A DNA stretch of 34,772 nt from NCBI GenBank assembly GCA_045586595.1, contig JAZNAQ010000013.1, forward strand, positions 1-34,772, written 5' to 3'. The notes under the pieces were generated by a model that ran no database searches, was not told the origin of the DNA, and saw nothing but the letters and a program-made list of their open reading frames with translations. Made by a program: the position numbers and the translations under genes. The DNA comes from SIG480 sp045586595. GTDB lineage: Bacteria > Bacillota > Clostridia > Oscillospirales > JAAYXM01. Positions within the stretch are counted from its first letter, which is position 1; the number at the start of each line of letters is the position of its first letter. Of the stretch, positions 8,320 to 16,174 are shown in pieces.

Positions 8320-9333
8320 ATGGAAACAACGGAAAGAAGACAACGTGTATTTTCCGGTATACAGCCCTCTGGCAATATAACAATGGGCAACTATATGGGG
8401 GCGATAACCAACTGGGTGGCAATGCAGGATTTGTATGACTGCCTGTTCTGCGTGGTTGATATGCATGCCATAACCGTGCGTCAGGACCCGAAGAAGCTTC
8501 GCGAGCAAACGCTTTCGCTGCTTGCGCTTCTCATAGGCTGTGGTCTTGACCCTGAAAAGAATATAATGTATATACAGAGCCATGTTCAGCAGCATGCTGA
8601 GCTTTCGTGGATACTCAACTGTTACACAATGTACGGTGAGCTTTCTCGTATGACTCAGTTTAAGGATAAGTCTGCAAAGCATGCCGACAACATAAATGCG
8701 GGTCTTTTTGATTACCCTGTTCTTATGGCGGCAGACATTCTTCTCTATAATGCAGACTATGTCCCGATAGGGGAGGACCAGAAGCAGCATCTTGAGCTTG
8801 CCAGAAATATTGCACAGCGCTTTAATAACCACCATGGCGATGTGTTTAAAATTCCTGAGCCGTATATACCGAAGGTGGGCGGAAGGATTATGAGCCTTGC
8901 TGAGCCGGAAAAGAAGATGTCCAAGTCTGACACAAACCCCAACGCATATATACTTTTGCTTGATAAGCCTGAGGACATAATGCGTAAGTTCAAGCGTGCA
9001 GTTACAGACAGCGAAGCAAAGGTAGAGTTCCGTGAGGGTAAGCACGGCGTGAACAACCTTATGACCATTTACTCTGTTGCAACGGGCAAAAGCATTTCTG
9101 AAATTGAAAATGAATTTGCAGGAAAAGGCTATGGTGATTTTAAGACAGCCGTTGGTGAGGCTGTGGTTGAGATGCTTCGTCCTATTCGTGAAAGAACAGA
9201 GGATATACTTAAGAATAAAGATTATCTCGAAAGTGTTTACACAAAGAGTGCAGAGCTCGCATCGCGTATCGCAGAGCGCAACCTTGAAAAAATCCGCAAA
9301 AAGGTCGGCTTTGTTGCGAAACCGCGCGGATAG
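8320..9333 (+). CDS. trpS: Tryptophanyl-tRNA synthetase
   Basis: This class I synthetase charges tRNA-Trp with tryptophan. It is 337 aa, typical of bacterial TrpRS. The HIGH-like motif lies in PSGNITMGNY (residues 16-25) and the KMSKS loop is KKMSKSDTN, with KMSKS at 199-203. GGGAGGA precedes the ATG. It begins 20 bp after the aminotransferase, so it appears co-transcribed, and no T-box leader lies directly upstream. It is complete and ends with TAG, which shows TAG is used as a normal stop in this genome. Confidence 0.97.
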   Translation: METTERRQRVFSGIQPSGNITMGNYMGAITNWVAMQDLYDCLFCVVDMHAITVRQDPKKLREQTLSLLALLIGCGLDPEKNIMYIQSHVQQHAELSWILNCYTMYGELSRMTQFKDKSAKHADNINAGLFDYPVLMAADILLYNADYVPIGEDQKQHLELARNIAQRFNNHHGDVFKIPEPYIPKVGGRIMSLAEPEKKMSKSDTNPNAYILLLDKPEDIMRKFKRAVTDSEAKVEFREGKHGVNNLMTIYSVATGKSISEIENEFAGKGYGDFKTAVGEAVVEMLRPIRERTEDILKNKDYLESVYTKSAELASRIAERNLEKIRKKVGFVAKPRG

Positions 9334-9351
9334 ACAAAAGAGGAATATACT

Positions 9352-10425
9352 ATGGATAAAATGACTGTTGTCAGGATGATTGTTGCATTTCTGATGTCCG
9401 GTATCCTTGCTTTTATTCTTACACCGGTTGCAAAACGTATAGCGCATAAAATCGGTGCGATAGATATCCCGAAGGATGAGCGGCGTATGCATAAGAAACC
9501 CATACCGCGTCTTGGCGGGCTTGCTGTGTTTTTTGGTTTTCTTGTGTCCGTTATATTGCTTGTGCCTATAAGTATTGAGCTTCAGGGGATTCTCCTTGGC
9601 GCTGTTATTATTGTGGTGCTTGGTGTTATAGATGACTCCGTATCGCTTTCTGCTGTTGTAAAGTTGATAGTACAGATAGTTGCGGCACTTGTTGTTGTGT
9701 TGCACGGAACGAGGATAGATGTCCTATCAAATGTAAACATATTCAGTGATCAGGCATATATCAGCCTTGGCGTCTGGTCAATACCCGTTACGGTTGTATG
9801 GATAGTGGCTATAACGAATGCGGTAAACCTTATTGATGGGCTTGACGGTCTCTCGGTAGGTGTGTGTACGATAGCATCACTTTCGCTTCTCGTTATATCC
9901 GCGATTGTTTCTGAGTTTAATGTAGTTGTTATTATGGCAGCGCTCGCGGGAGCTTGTATAGGTTTTTTGCCTTACAACATGAACCCTGCCAAAATATTTG
10001 TAGGAGATACAGGGGCTACTTTTCTTGGCTTTATTCTTGCAACTGTGTCTATACAGGGAATGTTTAAGACTTATGCCATTCTTTCGTTTGCAGCCCCGTT
10101 TCTTGTTCTTGGGCTTCCTATATTTGATACGGTGTTTGCGATTTGCCGCAGATTGCTTCATGGCCAAAGCCCAATGCATGCAGACAGAGGCCATGTGCAC
10201 CATCGTCTTATAGATATGGGGTTCAGTCAGAAACAGACAGTTCTTATTTTGTATCTCATAAGCGGTATACTCGGTATAGCTGCTGTACTTCTTACGTCAA
10301 TCGGTGCAATAAGAGCGCTTTTATTTGTTGTGGCTGTTCTTGTTGCGGCAGTGGTAGGTGTAAGGATATATATTACGGTTACAAAACACGAACATAATCA
10401 TAAAAATAATGATTGCAAAAAATAA
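9352..10425 (+). CDS. Undecaprenyl-phosphate glycosyl-1-phosphate transferase (TagO/WecA type)
   Basis: This polytopic membrane protein of the MraY/WecA superfamily moves a sugar-1-phosphate from a UDP-sugar to undecaprenyl phosphate. That starts teichoic acid, O-antigen-like or other wall polymers. Seen motifs are DERRMHKKPIPRLGG (42-56), the DD pair at 94-95, NAVNLIDGLDG (156-166), GDTGA (218-222) and HADRGHVHHRL (276-286). The last marks the WecA/TagO branch rather than MraY. It is 357 aa with about ten or eleven hydrophobic segments. It lies 18 bp past trpS with an AGAGGAA ribosome site. Its product could feed the LCP ligase at 4086. The transposon begins 31 bp after its stop. Confidence 0.92.
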   Translation: MDKMTVVRMIVAFLMSGILAFILTPVAKRIAHKIGAIDIPKDERRMHKKPIPRLGGLAVFFGFLVSVILLVPISIELQGILLGAVIIVVLGVIDDSVSLSAVVKLIVQIVAALVVVLHGTRIDVLSNVNIFSDQAYISLGVWSIPVTVVWIVAITNAVNLIDGLDGLSVGVCTIASLSLLVISAIVSEFNVVVIMAALAGACIGFLPYNMNPAKIFVGDTGATFLGFILATVSIQGMFKTYAILSFAAPFLVLGLPIFDTVFAICRRLLHGQSPMHADRGHVHHRLIDMGFSQKQTVLILYLISGILGIAAVLLTSIGAIRALLFVVAVLVAAVVGVRIYITVTKHEHNHKNNDCKK

Positions 10426-10456
10426 AAATTTGGATATTCTATATTAGAAAAACAAA

Positions 10457-10464
10457 TAAATTTA
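10457..10464. repeat. Target-site duplication, left copy
   Basis: TAAATTTA, identical to 13343-13350. It is palindromic, so it also looks like an extension of the terminal inverted repeats. An 8-bp duplication is the size usual for IS1595-type elements. Confidence 0.7.
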
Positions 10465-10489
10465 CTCCCATTTCTAGATAAGTATTGAT
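10465..10489 (+). repeat. Left terminal inverted repeat of the transposon
   Basis: These 25 bp begin CTCCCATTT and end AAGTATTGAT. They match the reverse complement of 13318-13342 with one mismatch (C at 10474 on the left, T on the right arm read inward). Confidence 0.88.
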
Positions 10490-10504
10490 GAGTAAAAGTA
10501 TACA

Positions 10505-10540
10505 AAAATCTCCAATCCCTTGTATGAGATTGGAGATTTT
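10505..10540 (-). terminator. Terminator after the anti-sigma gene, inside the transposon
   Basis: A 13-bp perfect stem (10505-10517 with 10528-10540) has a 10-nt loop and A/T outer arms. It lies 24 bp past the anti-sigma stop and inside the left inverted repeat, so passenger transcripts should not run out of the element. Confidence 0.85.
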
Positions 10541-10563
10541 AAATTTTATAGATAAATGAATTG

Positions 10564-11292
10564 TTATTTTATGCTTAATAAATCCTCAGTAGAAATACCA
10601 ACAGATTTTTCAATCACAATAGCACCACCAATACTATCTAAAGAGCGAACTTTTTCTAAATCTGTTTGATTGTCAGTTGTTACTCTCACCTTAATTCTGT
10701 TGTCAATTTCATCTACAACAGAAGATGTAACAAAAGGAAACTCCTTATTTGTCATTGCATTTGAAATCTTTGTCTGTAGTTCTGTGAGATATGCCAAAGT
10801 ATAAGTACCAGTTACAAAAGTAGTATTGCTTTCACTTCTGCCAAGTTCTTTACAAATAGCTATTCTGTTTTCTTGGGTGTTCTTCGTAAGAACGATTACA
10901 AACTTTCCATTACTGTCTGTATAAGAACCACAAAAAAACTCAGAAGTATCTTTGGTCAAATCACCACTATTTATTTCTTCATTATATTCTCCATTACTGT
11001 CAGCAGGAACATCCTCTACATTTTGAATAGGATTAACATTCTGCTCATTACCAACTTCTTCCTTGGCTGTTTCTTCTTTAGTCCCCTGAAGGTTTTGAAT
11101 TCCAATGTTAGGAGTGTCATTTGTAGTAATCTGAGTACCATTAAATACTCCCACTCCTAATAATGCCACTATACAACAACATACTGCGCCAGTAGTTACT
11201 TTCTTGATTTTATTCATATTCATTCTCCTTTCAGCATTATACTTCTCTCTGCGCTCAAATACACTTTCAGCCATTTCATTATAATTCTTCAT
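10564..11292 (-). CDS. Probable membrane-anchored anti-sigma factor
   Basis: A protein of 242 aa with an N-terminal stretch of about 30 residues (MKNYNEMAESVFERREKY) that could bind a sigma factor, one membrane segment (about 33-52, containing CCC) and an outer part of about 190 residues. The outer part has an acidic linker (about 60-115) and a folded-looking C-terminal domain I cannot assign. The anti-sigma call comes from context: it overlaps the end of an ECF sigma gene by 14 bp and has the single-pass layout of such partners. Its own strong AAGGAGGG (11301-11308) lies 8 bp before the ATG, so it could still be made although the sigma gene is broken. Confidence 0.65.
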   Translation of the reverse strand: MKNYNEMAESVFERREKYNAERRMNMNKIKKVTTGAVCCCIVALLGVGVFNGTQITTNDTPNIGIQNLQGTKEETAKEEVGNEQNVNPIQNVEDVPADSNGEYNEEINSGDLTKDTSEFFCGSYTDSNGKFVIVLTKNTQENRIAICKELGRSESNTTFVTGTYTLAYLTELQTKISNAMTNKEFPFVTSSVVDEIDNRIKVRVTTDNQTDLEKVRSLDSIGGAIVIEKSVGISTEDLLSIK

Positions 11293-11836
11293 AGCTAAAG
11301 CCCTCCTTGTTAAGTTCTGATTTCAATGATTGCTTTGCTTGATAAAGCAGATTTTCTATTTGACGTTTATTCTTTCTCATTACAAATGCTATCTGTTCAT
11401 TAGTCAAATATTCAAAAAATTTGAGATATAACACTTGACTATAATCCTCTTTGATTTTTGAAAGCGCCCTATGAACAATAATTTTCTGTTCCTCTATCAA
11501 ATATGTTTTCTCGAGAGTTTTTTCATCTGCATACATACTTTCCAAGTTCTCAAAAGGAACATTTGAAATTTTACTAGCACGTTTTAAATAGTTTATTGCT
11601 ATGTTTCTACCAATTGTATATAACCAAGTTTTGAAAGAATACTTTGCCATAAATCTTGGCTTTTTAGTTACAATTTTAAAGAATGTGTCCTCAGCCAACT
11701 CTTCAGCAATATGTATGTTATTGACATATCTATTTAGAAAAAGAATTTAACCATCTTTATAATCTCTAATTATCTCAACAATTCCATTGTCATCGCCTTT
11801 TAAGAAACGGCGGTAGCTACTTGCACCGTTATCCAT
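11279..11836 (-). pseudogene. ECF-type RNA polymerase sigma factor, interrupted by an in-frame TAA
   Basis: The gene starts at the ATG 11836-11834 behind a very strong GGGAGGGAG site (11844-11852) and begins MDNGASSYRRFLKGDDNG. Codon 30 is TAA (11747-11749). The same frame then runs on without another lesion through region 2 (ILFLNRYVNNIHIAEELAED, FKTWLYTIGRNIAINYL) and region 4 (QVLYLKFFEYLTNEQIAFVM, RQIENLLYQAKQSL). In relatives I recall, this position is leucine, so one T-to-A change in TTA would explain the stop. Without the stop the product would be 185 residues, normal for ECF factors. A short frame from a TTG at 11698 exists but has no ribosome site and lacks part of region 2. A sequencing error is the alternative. 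Confidence 0.8.
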
Positions 11837-11955
11837 TAAATTGCTCCCTCCCAAATTTAATCTAGGTTTCAACCTTTTCATCTATTAAACAATTCAACTG
11901 TATATTTCTCTTAATTAAATCTAAATTTTTTTGAAAATTATAGATACATGTTTTT

Positions 11956-11964
11956 ATTATACCA
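11956..11964 (-). promoter_or_regulatory. Extended -10 promoter candidate for the sigma/anti-sigma pair
   Basis: On the minus strand this reads TGGTATAAT, an extended -10 with a perfect TATAAT. No good -35 lies 17 bp before it. It sits at the end of the transposase frame's downstream flank, giving the passenger genes a leader of about 110 nt. The leader is A/T-rich with nothing else recognised. Confidence 0.5.
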
Positions 11965-11966
11965 TA

Positions 11967-13214
11967 TCATATCAATAATGGGATAATATTTTTAGTATCA
12001 AAAGGAAAAGGTCTATATTTCAATTTTTGGAATTCCACTTTTTCAGGTACACCTTTTGTCAGCATATCAAGTAACATATTAACTCTGACTGCTGTTCTGG
12101 AATTAAATCCTTTTTCTTCCCTCCTAAACAAAGCAAGGTAGTGGTCTAAATACTTTGAGCCTACTTCTTTGTATCTGTCAAAAAAGTCAGTCATTTTTGA
12201 ATGATAAGAATTAACCTTACCTAAATTGAATGGACCAGAAGTATGTCTGCCTGAAGGTATCTGTCTTAAATGTATCTTGTTGTTATTAGCAAATGTTCTA
12301 TATGCTCTCAAACTATCAGTAACAAGAATACTATCTTCAGCAAATCTGCCACCTAAATGCTGTTCTAAATGTTTGGGTTCAATCTTACCCAAGCAAGTAG
12401 GTGATAGATAAGCATTCTGCAATTTATCCACGGCAGTAATAACACAGACCTGTTCGTTGCTGATACCTCTTTTTCTCTTTTCTTCCTTATCAAGACCATT
12501 CAATTCCTTTGATACTGAAAGATTAGAGAGGATAGTTTCATCATCGTAAAAGCCATCCATATCTTCAACATCTGCTACCTCGTAGCCAGCCTGTTCAATA
12601 TATTCAAACTTTTCTGCTCTGTTACGATGGTGACGTGGCATTCTTTTCAATTCTTCAATAAAGAAAGCCTTGTTTCTCTCACCTATGAAAGAAAGCGGAA
12701 TAAAGAACTCGTCCCCCTCAACAATAGAGGGGAAACTATCTTGTTCGCCTTCCAACTGCATTATAAGAGAACATATCTTATGTCTGTTGTACCAAGCAGT
12801 TGCAAGGTTGATACCCATATCCTTTTTAATTCTGTTTAGACTTGCATTATAAAGAGTTAAGGTTAAAAACTCAATCCATTGCTTTACTGTTAATTTTGAA
12901 TGATAGAGCAAAGTTCCATAAGTATCCCCGAAAGTTTTAACACAAGCCTTGCATATATATCTTTGCCTACCATCTTTTTTGCCATTTTTATTTACAGAAG
13001 TGCTACCACATAAAGGACAAACTAATTCTTTCCCTCTGTTTATGGTGCATTTTTCTAACAATGACACCAATTCGGGTGGTAACACAACCTTACCTTTTTC
13101 AGCATTTTTATTTTTCTTCTTCATATCTACAATGATAGTAAAAAGTTCTGCAATCTGTTCTTCTGTCAAATTGACATTTTGAACTAAATCTTTTAAATCC
13201 TTTAACTTTGCCAT
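11967..13214 (-). CDS. IS1595-like (ISXO2-type) transposase
   Basis: The protein of 415 aa has a zinc ribbon (C66, C69, C88, C91; CPLCG and YICKAC), a helix-turn-helix region (about 127-148, ending ATAWYNRHKI) and a DDE-type catalytic core. Asp168 is in VEGDEFF and Asp300 in LVTDSLRAY. The third position falls in HTSGPFNLGKVNSYHS, with Asn (N335 or N330) and no Glu. It then continues to KYLDHYLALFRR. The core carries an insert of about 85 residues (170-255). IS1595-type proteins are often about 300 aa, so this is long. GGAGGT (13221-13226) precedes the ATG by 6 bp. It is complete and may be active. Confidence 0.82.
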   Translation of the reverse strand: MAKLKDLKDLVQNVNLTEEQIAELFTIIVDMKKKNKNAEKGKVVLPPELVSLLEKCTINRGKELVCPLCGSTSVNKNGKKDGRQRYICKACVKTFGDTYGTLLYHSKLTVKQWIEFLTLTLYNASLNRIKKDMGINLATAWYNRHKICSLIMQLEGEQDSFPSIVEGDEFFIPLSFIGERNKAFFIEELKRMPRHHRNRAEKFEYIEQAGYEVADVEDMDGFYDDETILSNLSVSKELNGLDKEEKRKRGISNEQVCVITAVDKLQNAYLSPTCLGKIEPKHLEQHLGGRFAEDSILVTDSLRAYRTFANNNKIHLRQIPSGRHTSGPFNLGKVNSYHSKMTDFFDRYKEVGSKYLDHYLALFRREEKGFNSRTAVRVNMLLDMLTKGVPEKVEFQKLKYRPFPFDTKNIIPLLI

Positions 13215-13227
13215 TTTATAACCTCCA

Positions 13228-13263
13228 CAGAAAAATATTTATACTTAATCGTATATTTTTCTG
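13228..13263 (-). promoter_or_regulatory. Hairpin in the transposase leader
   Basis: CAGAAAAATAT (13228-13238) and ATATTTTTCTG (13253-13263) can form an 11-bp stem with a 14-nt loop. It lies 1 bp upstream of the transposase ribosome site. It could limit transposase translation from read-through RNA, or be a binding palindrome. This is structural only, with no functional evidence. Confidence 0.45.
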
Positions 13264-13317
13264 TAGTCATAAAATGTTTTTATGCATATTAACTAGTATT
13301 TTTTTAGAAAATTAATT

Positions 13318-13342
13318 ATCAATACTTATCTAAAAATGGGAG
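13318..13342 (-). repeat. Right terminal inverted repeat of the transposon
   Basis: Read inward on the minus strand, it begins CTCCCATTT and ends AAGTATTGAT, pairing with 10465-10489 at 24 of 25 positions. Confidence 0.88.
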
Positions 13343-13350
13343 TAAATTTA
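13343..13350. repeat. Target-site duplication, right copy
   Basis: TAAATTTA, identical to 10457-10464. Its last base is also the first base of the terminator stem at 13350. Confidence 0.7.
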
Positions 13351-13381
13351 AAGCAAGGATAAAATATCTTTGCTTTTTTTT
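13350..13381 (+). terminator. Terminator, probably of the trpS-TagO operon, displaced by the transposon
   Basis: A 12-bp stem with one G-T pair (13350-13361 with 13365-13376), a 3-nt loop and a long T run. No plus-strand gene precedes it inside the transposon, and the element lies exactly against its base. I infer it once followed the TagO/WecA-like gene, about 30 bp past that stop. Confidence 0.8.
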
Positions 13382-13398
13382 GTTGTATAGTGTATACT
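13370..13398 (+). promoter_or_regulatory. Promoter candidate for the AraC regulator gene
   Basis: TTGCTT (13370-13375), 17 bp and TATACT (13393-13398). The -35 lies within the terminator stem. The match is moderate. Confidence 0.4.
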
Positions 13399-13447
13399 AT
13401 ATAAGTAATTATTTAAAAAAATGGTGATTTTCGGTGAGGTGAGCAAA

Positions 13448-15685
13448 TTGTCATTATTAAAAAATATGTTCTTTTTAAAAATGCTAAGCTGTTTTTTGAT
13501 AGTTATTACTGTGCTTTCAATGGCTTTTGGGATAGTCCGAGTGATGGATTTGCACCACGAAGAGAATCTTGCACTTAAAAATTTGAATATTGATTTTATT
13601 GATGATGCAGAGAATATGCAAAGGGTTTTTTCTCAAATCAAGTATTCTTTATCTGAACTGCCTGTGAAGTTTGCGGCAGACAGTGGGTTCCAAGACGGTA
13701 CATATCTTGAAAGCAATAATCTTCGCGCTGATATGAGGGCGGTGTTAGTTGACAGGCGACAGAACGAATTTTCAAAATATCTTTCTACGGCATTTATAAT
13801 AGACGCCCAAAAACGTGAGTATGTATATGAGCTTACAGGAACATTCTCGGCGGATATGTTTTTTAATCAATACTACGCAAGTGAACTGTATACAAGTGAT
13901 TTTTGGGCATCTCAGGCGATTTCTGGAGATATGTTTGAGATTTTTCCTGCACATATGTTTTCTGCTGCACGAGAAGCAAAGCGTGTAGAAGTAGAGCTTT
14001 TGCCGGTTGCATATAAGCCGCAGGACGAAAGTCGTTATATTATAGTAATGATGCTTGATGTGGCTGCGATGGCAGATTACTTTGATGTGTCGGCGATATA
14101 CTCAAAATCCGGAGATGTGATTTATGCCTCTGAGTCTGTAGGGTCACTTGGGGAAGGTGAACTCCTTTCTGAAGGTAAAATAAAAAACTGGCATACATTT
14201 AGGTTTTCGGATGAGCAGAATGGCGGAATTGAAATAATAAAAGTTATATCTACTGCGGAATTAAACGATGCAATGGGCAGTTTGGGGGTGGGCCCGGTTT
14301 TGTTTTATATGCTGCTGGTTTTTTTGGCTGGTGCTTTTGGTGTTTTTGTTTCTTTAAAATATGCCGCGGCTATCAGGTCTGTGGCGGAGGAAATTTCGAA
14401 GAATTCAAATGTAAAGGCTCGCTTTGAAAACGGTATTAATAACTTTGGTGAGTTGCGTGAGGGTGTAAAGCTTGTGGCTTCATATGATGTTCGCAATGTA
14501 ATAGAAACCAACAGTAAAGATTCTGTGCTTGATTCGCTGTTTCTGCAGTCTCGTATGCGTGATGTATATGTAGGGATAGACGATATAGAAGAATGCGTAG
14601 ATATTTCGCGCTCGTTCTTTATGATATATTTCCGCGTAAATTATAAACAGGAGTTTGAAAACTACATAGGTAAGGACTCGGGTAGGGCAACGTTCTTTCT
14701 TAAACAGCTTATAGAAATGTATTTCGAAACGTGGGGGATTAAGGCTACAACATTCCAGATTGAAAATAACGGTATTGTGTCTGTCTTCGATACATATGAG
14801 GGCTTTTCCGGGGAAAAGGATGTTGTGGACAGTATAGTTGCAAAACTTTTAAATGAATCTGAGTATGCCTTTTTTACAGTTGTTGTTTCAAATATATATA
14901 ATGGCATAGAACATATAAAAAACGTATATGATGCGCTTATAGATCTTTCGAAATATTGTAAACCCACGGTTGAAACGCAGGTTTTATATGAGGATGAGGT
15001 TAAGCGTGGGGCGAGCCGGTTATATTTCTCGGTTGAGGAAATGGGAAAGCTTTCTGCGATGCTTCAGAACGGAACAGAAGAGGATGTTATCCGCAAGGTT
15101 GATGAAATTCTTGATTATAACATTAAAAAGGACATAAATAGCTTCGAGTTATATCTTCTTTGTACCGAAATCATAAACTGCGCCGTTAAACTTGTTAATC
15201 GAGTGTTTCATTCGATGCCCCAGAGCATAAATCTCTCTGATGTTTATCGCAAGTTAGAACGCGCAAACACGCCGTTTGAATACAGAGGGGTTTGTGTGAA
15301 GTTTTTGGGCGAGATTATGGATTATGTCCGTCAGAATAAGCGCGAGGACGATTATATAATCAGCTATATTCTCGATTATGTTGATAATCATTATGCAGAG
15401 GATATATATTTAAATCTGTTTGCTGAAAAGCTAAAGCTCACGGGGGCATATATATCATCATATTTTAAGGAAAAGATGAATGTTAACTTGAGCGATTATG
15501 TAAATAATTACCGAATTAAGCGGGCGGTTGAGCTTAGTGAAAATCCTCAGAACAAAAATAAGGACATAGCTGTTATGGTTGGATTGCCTAATATTAACAC
15601 ATTTATTCGTCTGTTTAAAAAGTATACCGGTTATACTCCAGGGGAGTATCGCAAGAAGCATTTTGGTGATGATTATAAGAAATAA
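13448..15685 (+). CDS. Membrane-bound AraC-family transcriptional regulator
   Basis: A large sensor-regulator of about 745 aa. It has an N-terminal membrane segment (about 8-28), an extracellular part (about 30-280), a second membrane segment (about 282-305), a long cytoplasmic linker (about 306-630) and a C-terminal AraC DNA-binding domain (about 635-738). The last holds the two helix-turn-helix units, with LNLFAEKLKLTGAYISSYFKE and DIAVMVGLPNINTFIRLFKKYTGYTPGEYRK. Such regulators in Firmicutes usually sense a sugar or polymer outside the cell and switch on the adjacent permease operon, here at 16175. I prefer the TTG at 13448, with GGTGAGGTG 6 bp before it, over the ATG at 13421. Confidence 0.88.
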   Translation: MSLLKNMFFLKMLSCFLIVITVLSMAFGIVRVMDLHHEENLALKNLNIDFIDDAENMQRVFSQIKYSLSELPVKFAADSGFQDGTYLESNNLRADMRAVLVDRRQNEFSKYLSTAFIIDAQKREYVYELTGTFSADMFFNQYYASELYTSDFWASQAISGDMFEIFPAHMFSAAREAKRVEVELLPVAYKPQDESRYIIVMMLDVAAMADYFDVSAIYSKSGDVIYASESVGSLGEGELLSEGKIKNWHTFRFSDEQNGGIEIIKVISTAELNDAMGSLGVGPVLFYMLLVFLAGAFGVFVSLKYAAAIRSVAEEISKNSNVKARFENGINNFGELREGVKLVASYDVRNVIETNSKDSVLDSLFLQSRMRDVYVGIDDIEECVDISRSFFMIYFRVNYKQEFENYIGKDSGRATFFLKQLIEMYFETWGIKATTFQIENNGIVSVFDTYEGFSGEKDVVDSIVAKLLNESEYAFFTVVVSNIYNGIEHIKNVYDALIDLSKYCKPTVETQVLYEDEVKRGASRLYFSVEEMGKLSAMLQNGTEEDVIRKVDEILDYNIKKDINSFELYLLCTEIINCAVKLVNRVFHSMPQSINLSDVYRKLERANTPFEYRGVCVKFLGEIMDYVRQNKREDDYIISYILDYVDNHYAEDIYLNLFAEKLKLTGAYISSYFKEKMNVNLSDYVNNYRIKRAVELSENPQNKNKDIAVMVGLPNINTFIRLFKKYTGYTPGEYRKKHFGDDYKK

Positions 15686-16174
15686 CAGCTAATATCTGAA
15701 AATTTTGTAAAATTATATTGTATTTTGACAAGTTGTTAACGAGTTATTAACTGGGGATTGTTCGGTGAAAGTTACAATATATTGTTGCAGGTGTGGTAAA
15801 ACTCTGCATTTGTGTGCAAAAAGTTCATATTAGATAAAATTTGTTATCAATTATTGTGTTCATAATTATTTTTACTAAAATTCGGCTTTTTGGTGATAAG
15901 TTAAAAAAATGATAATTCATATTTAGGTACATTCTGTTGTATAATATAAATGCGGAAAAGACCGCACAATGCGGCAGACATAACTCGTGATGTCTGTTCG
16001 CATTACATATTTATTTTTCGGACAAGCGAAATCATCTTGGCCGATAAAAAAACTGGTTATAATTGTATGTGAGCACTACTGCGTTTCATACATTTATAAT
16101 ATAAGAAAGCGTGTAGCTCTCTCTTGGTTTTAAGAGAGCCTATGTGCAAAGAAAATTTCAAGGAGTTGAATACT
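15686..16174 (+). other. Long regulatory intergenic region and structured leader of the permease operon
   Basis: No gene is seen in these 489 bp. The first half is A/T-rich and featureless apart from two nearby GTTNTTAAC-like copies near 15734-15750. A TATAAT at 15940-15945 with a weak -35 (TTCATA, 18-bp spacing) could start transcription near 15952. That gives a leader of about 220 nt with three potential hairpins: CCGCA/TGCGG (15962-15974), CAGACAT/ATGTCTG (15975-15996) and CTCTCTT/AAGAGAG (16119-16138). A second TATAAT lies at 16058-16063. AraC binding sites are expected here but I could not define them. Confidence 0.45.

Larger units (their letters stand above)
10465..13342 (-). mobile_element. 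2.9-kb IS1595-like transposon with a sigma/anti-sigma passenger pair
   Basis: Inverted repeats of 25 bp (10465-10489 and 13318-13342) bound 2,878 bp, flanked by an 8-bp direct repeat TAAATTTA. Inside, all on the minus strand, are an IS1595-like transposase (11967-13214), a broken ECF sigma gene (11279-11836) and its anti-sigma partner (10564-11292), closed by a terminator. The interior is visibly richer in A and T than the flanking genes, which fits recent arrival. One transposase is common for the family. The regulatory passenger pair is the unusual part. Confidence 0.82.

Noticed and set aside
8296..9705. Open frame of 469 codons on the minus strand
   Set aside because: It lies antisense to trpS and the start of the TagO/WecA-like gene, both of which are certain. 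The predicted protein is rich in His, Cys and Asn with no recognisable motif. It is a shadow of codon bias.
11279..11698. Sigma factor starting at the TTG at 11698
   Set aside because: No ribosome site precedes it and it would lack part of region 2. The frame upstream, behind GGGAGGGAG, clearly codes for the missing N-terminus apart from one stop.
11836..11880. TGAAAC-like ECF -35 motif ahead of the sigma gene
   Set aside because: No CGTA-type -10 follows at the right distance, and the start of transcription would fall within the ribosome site.
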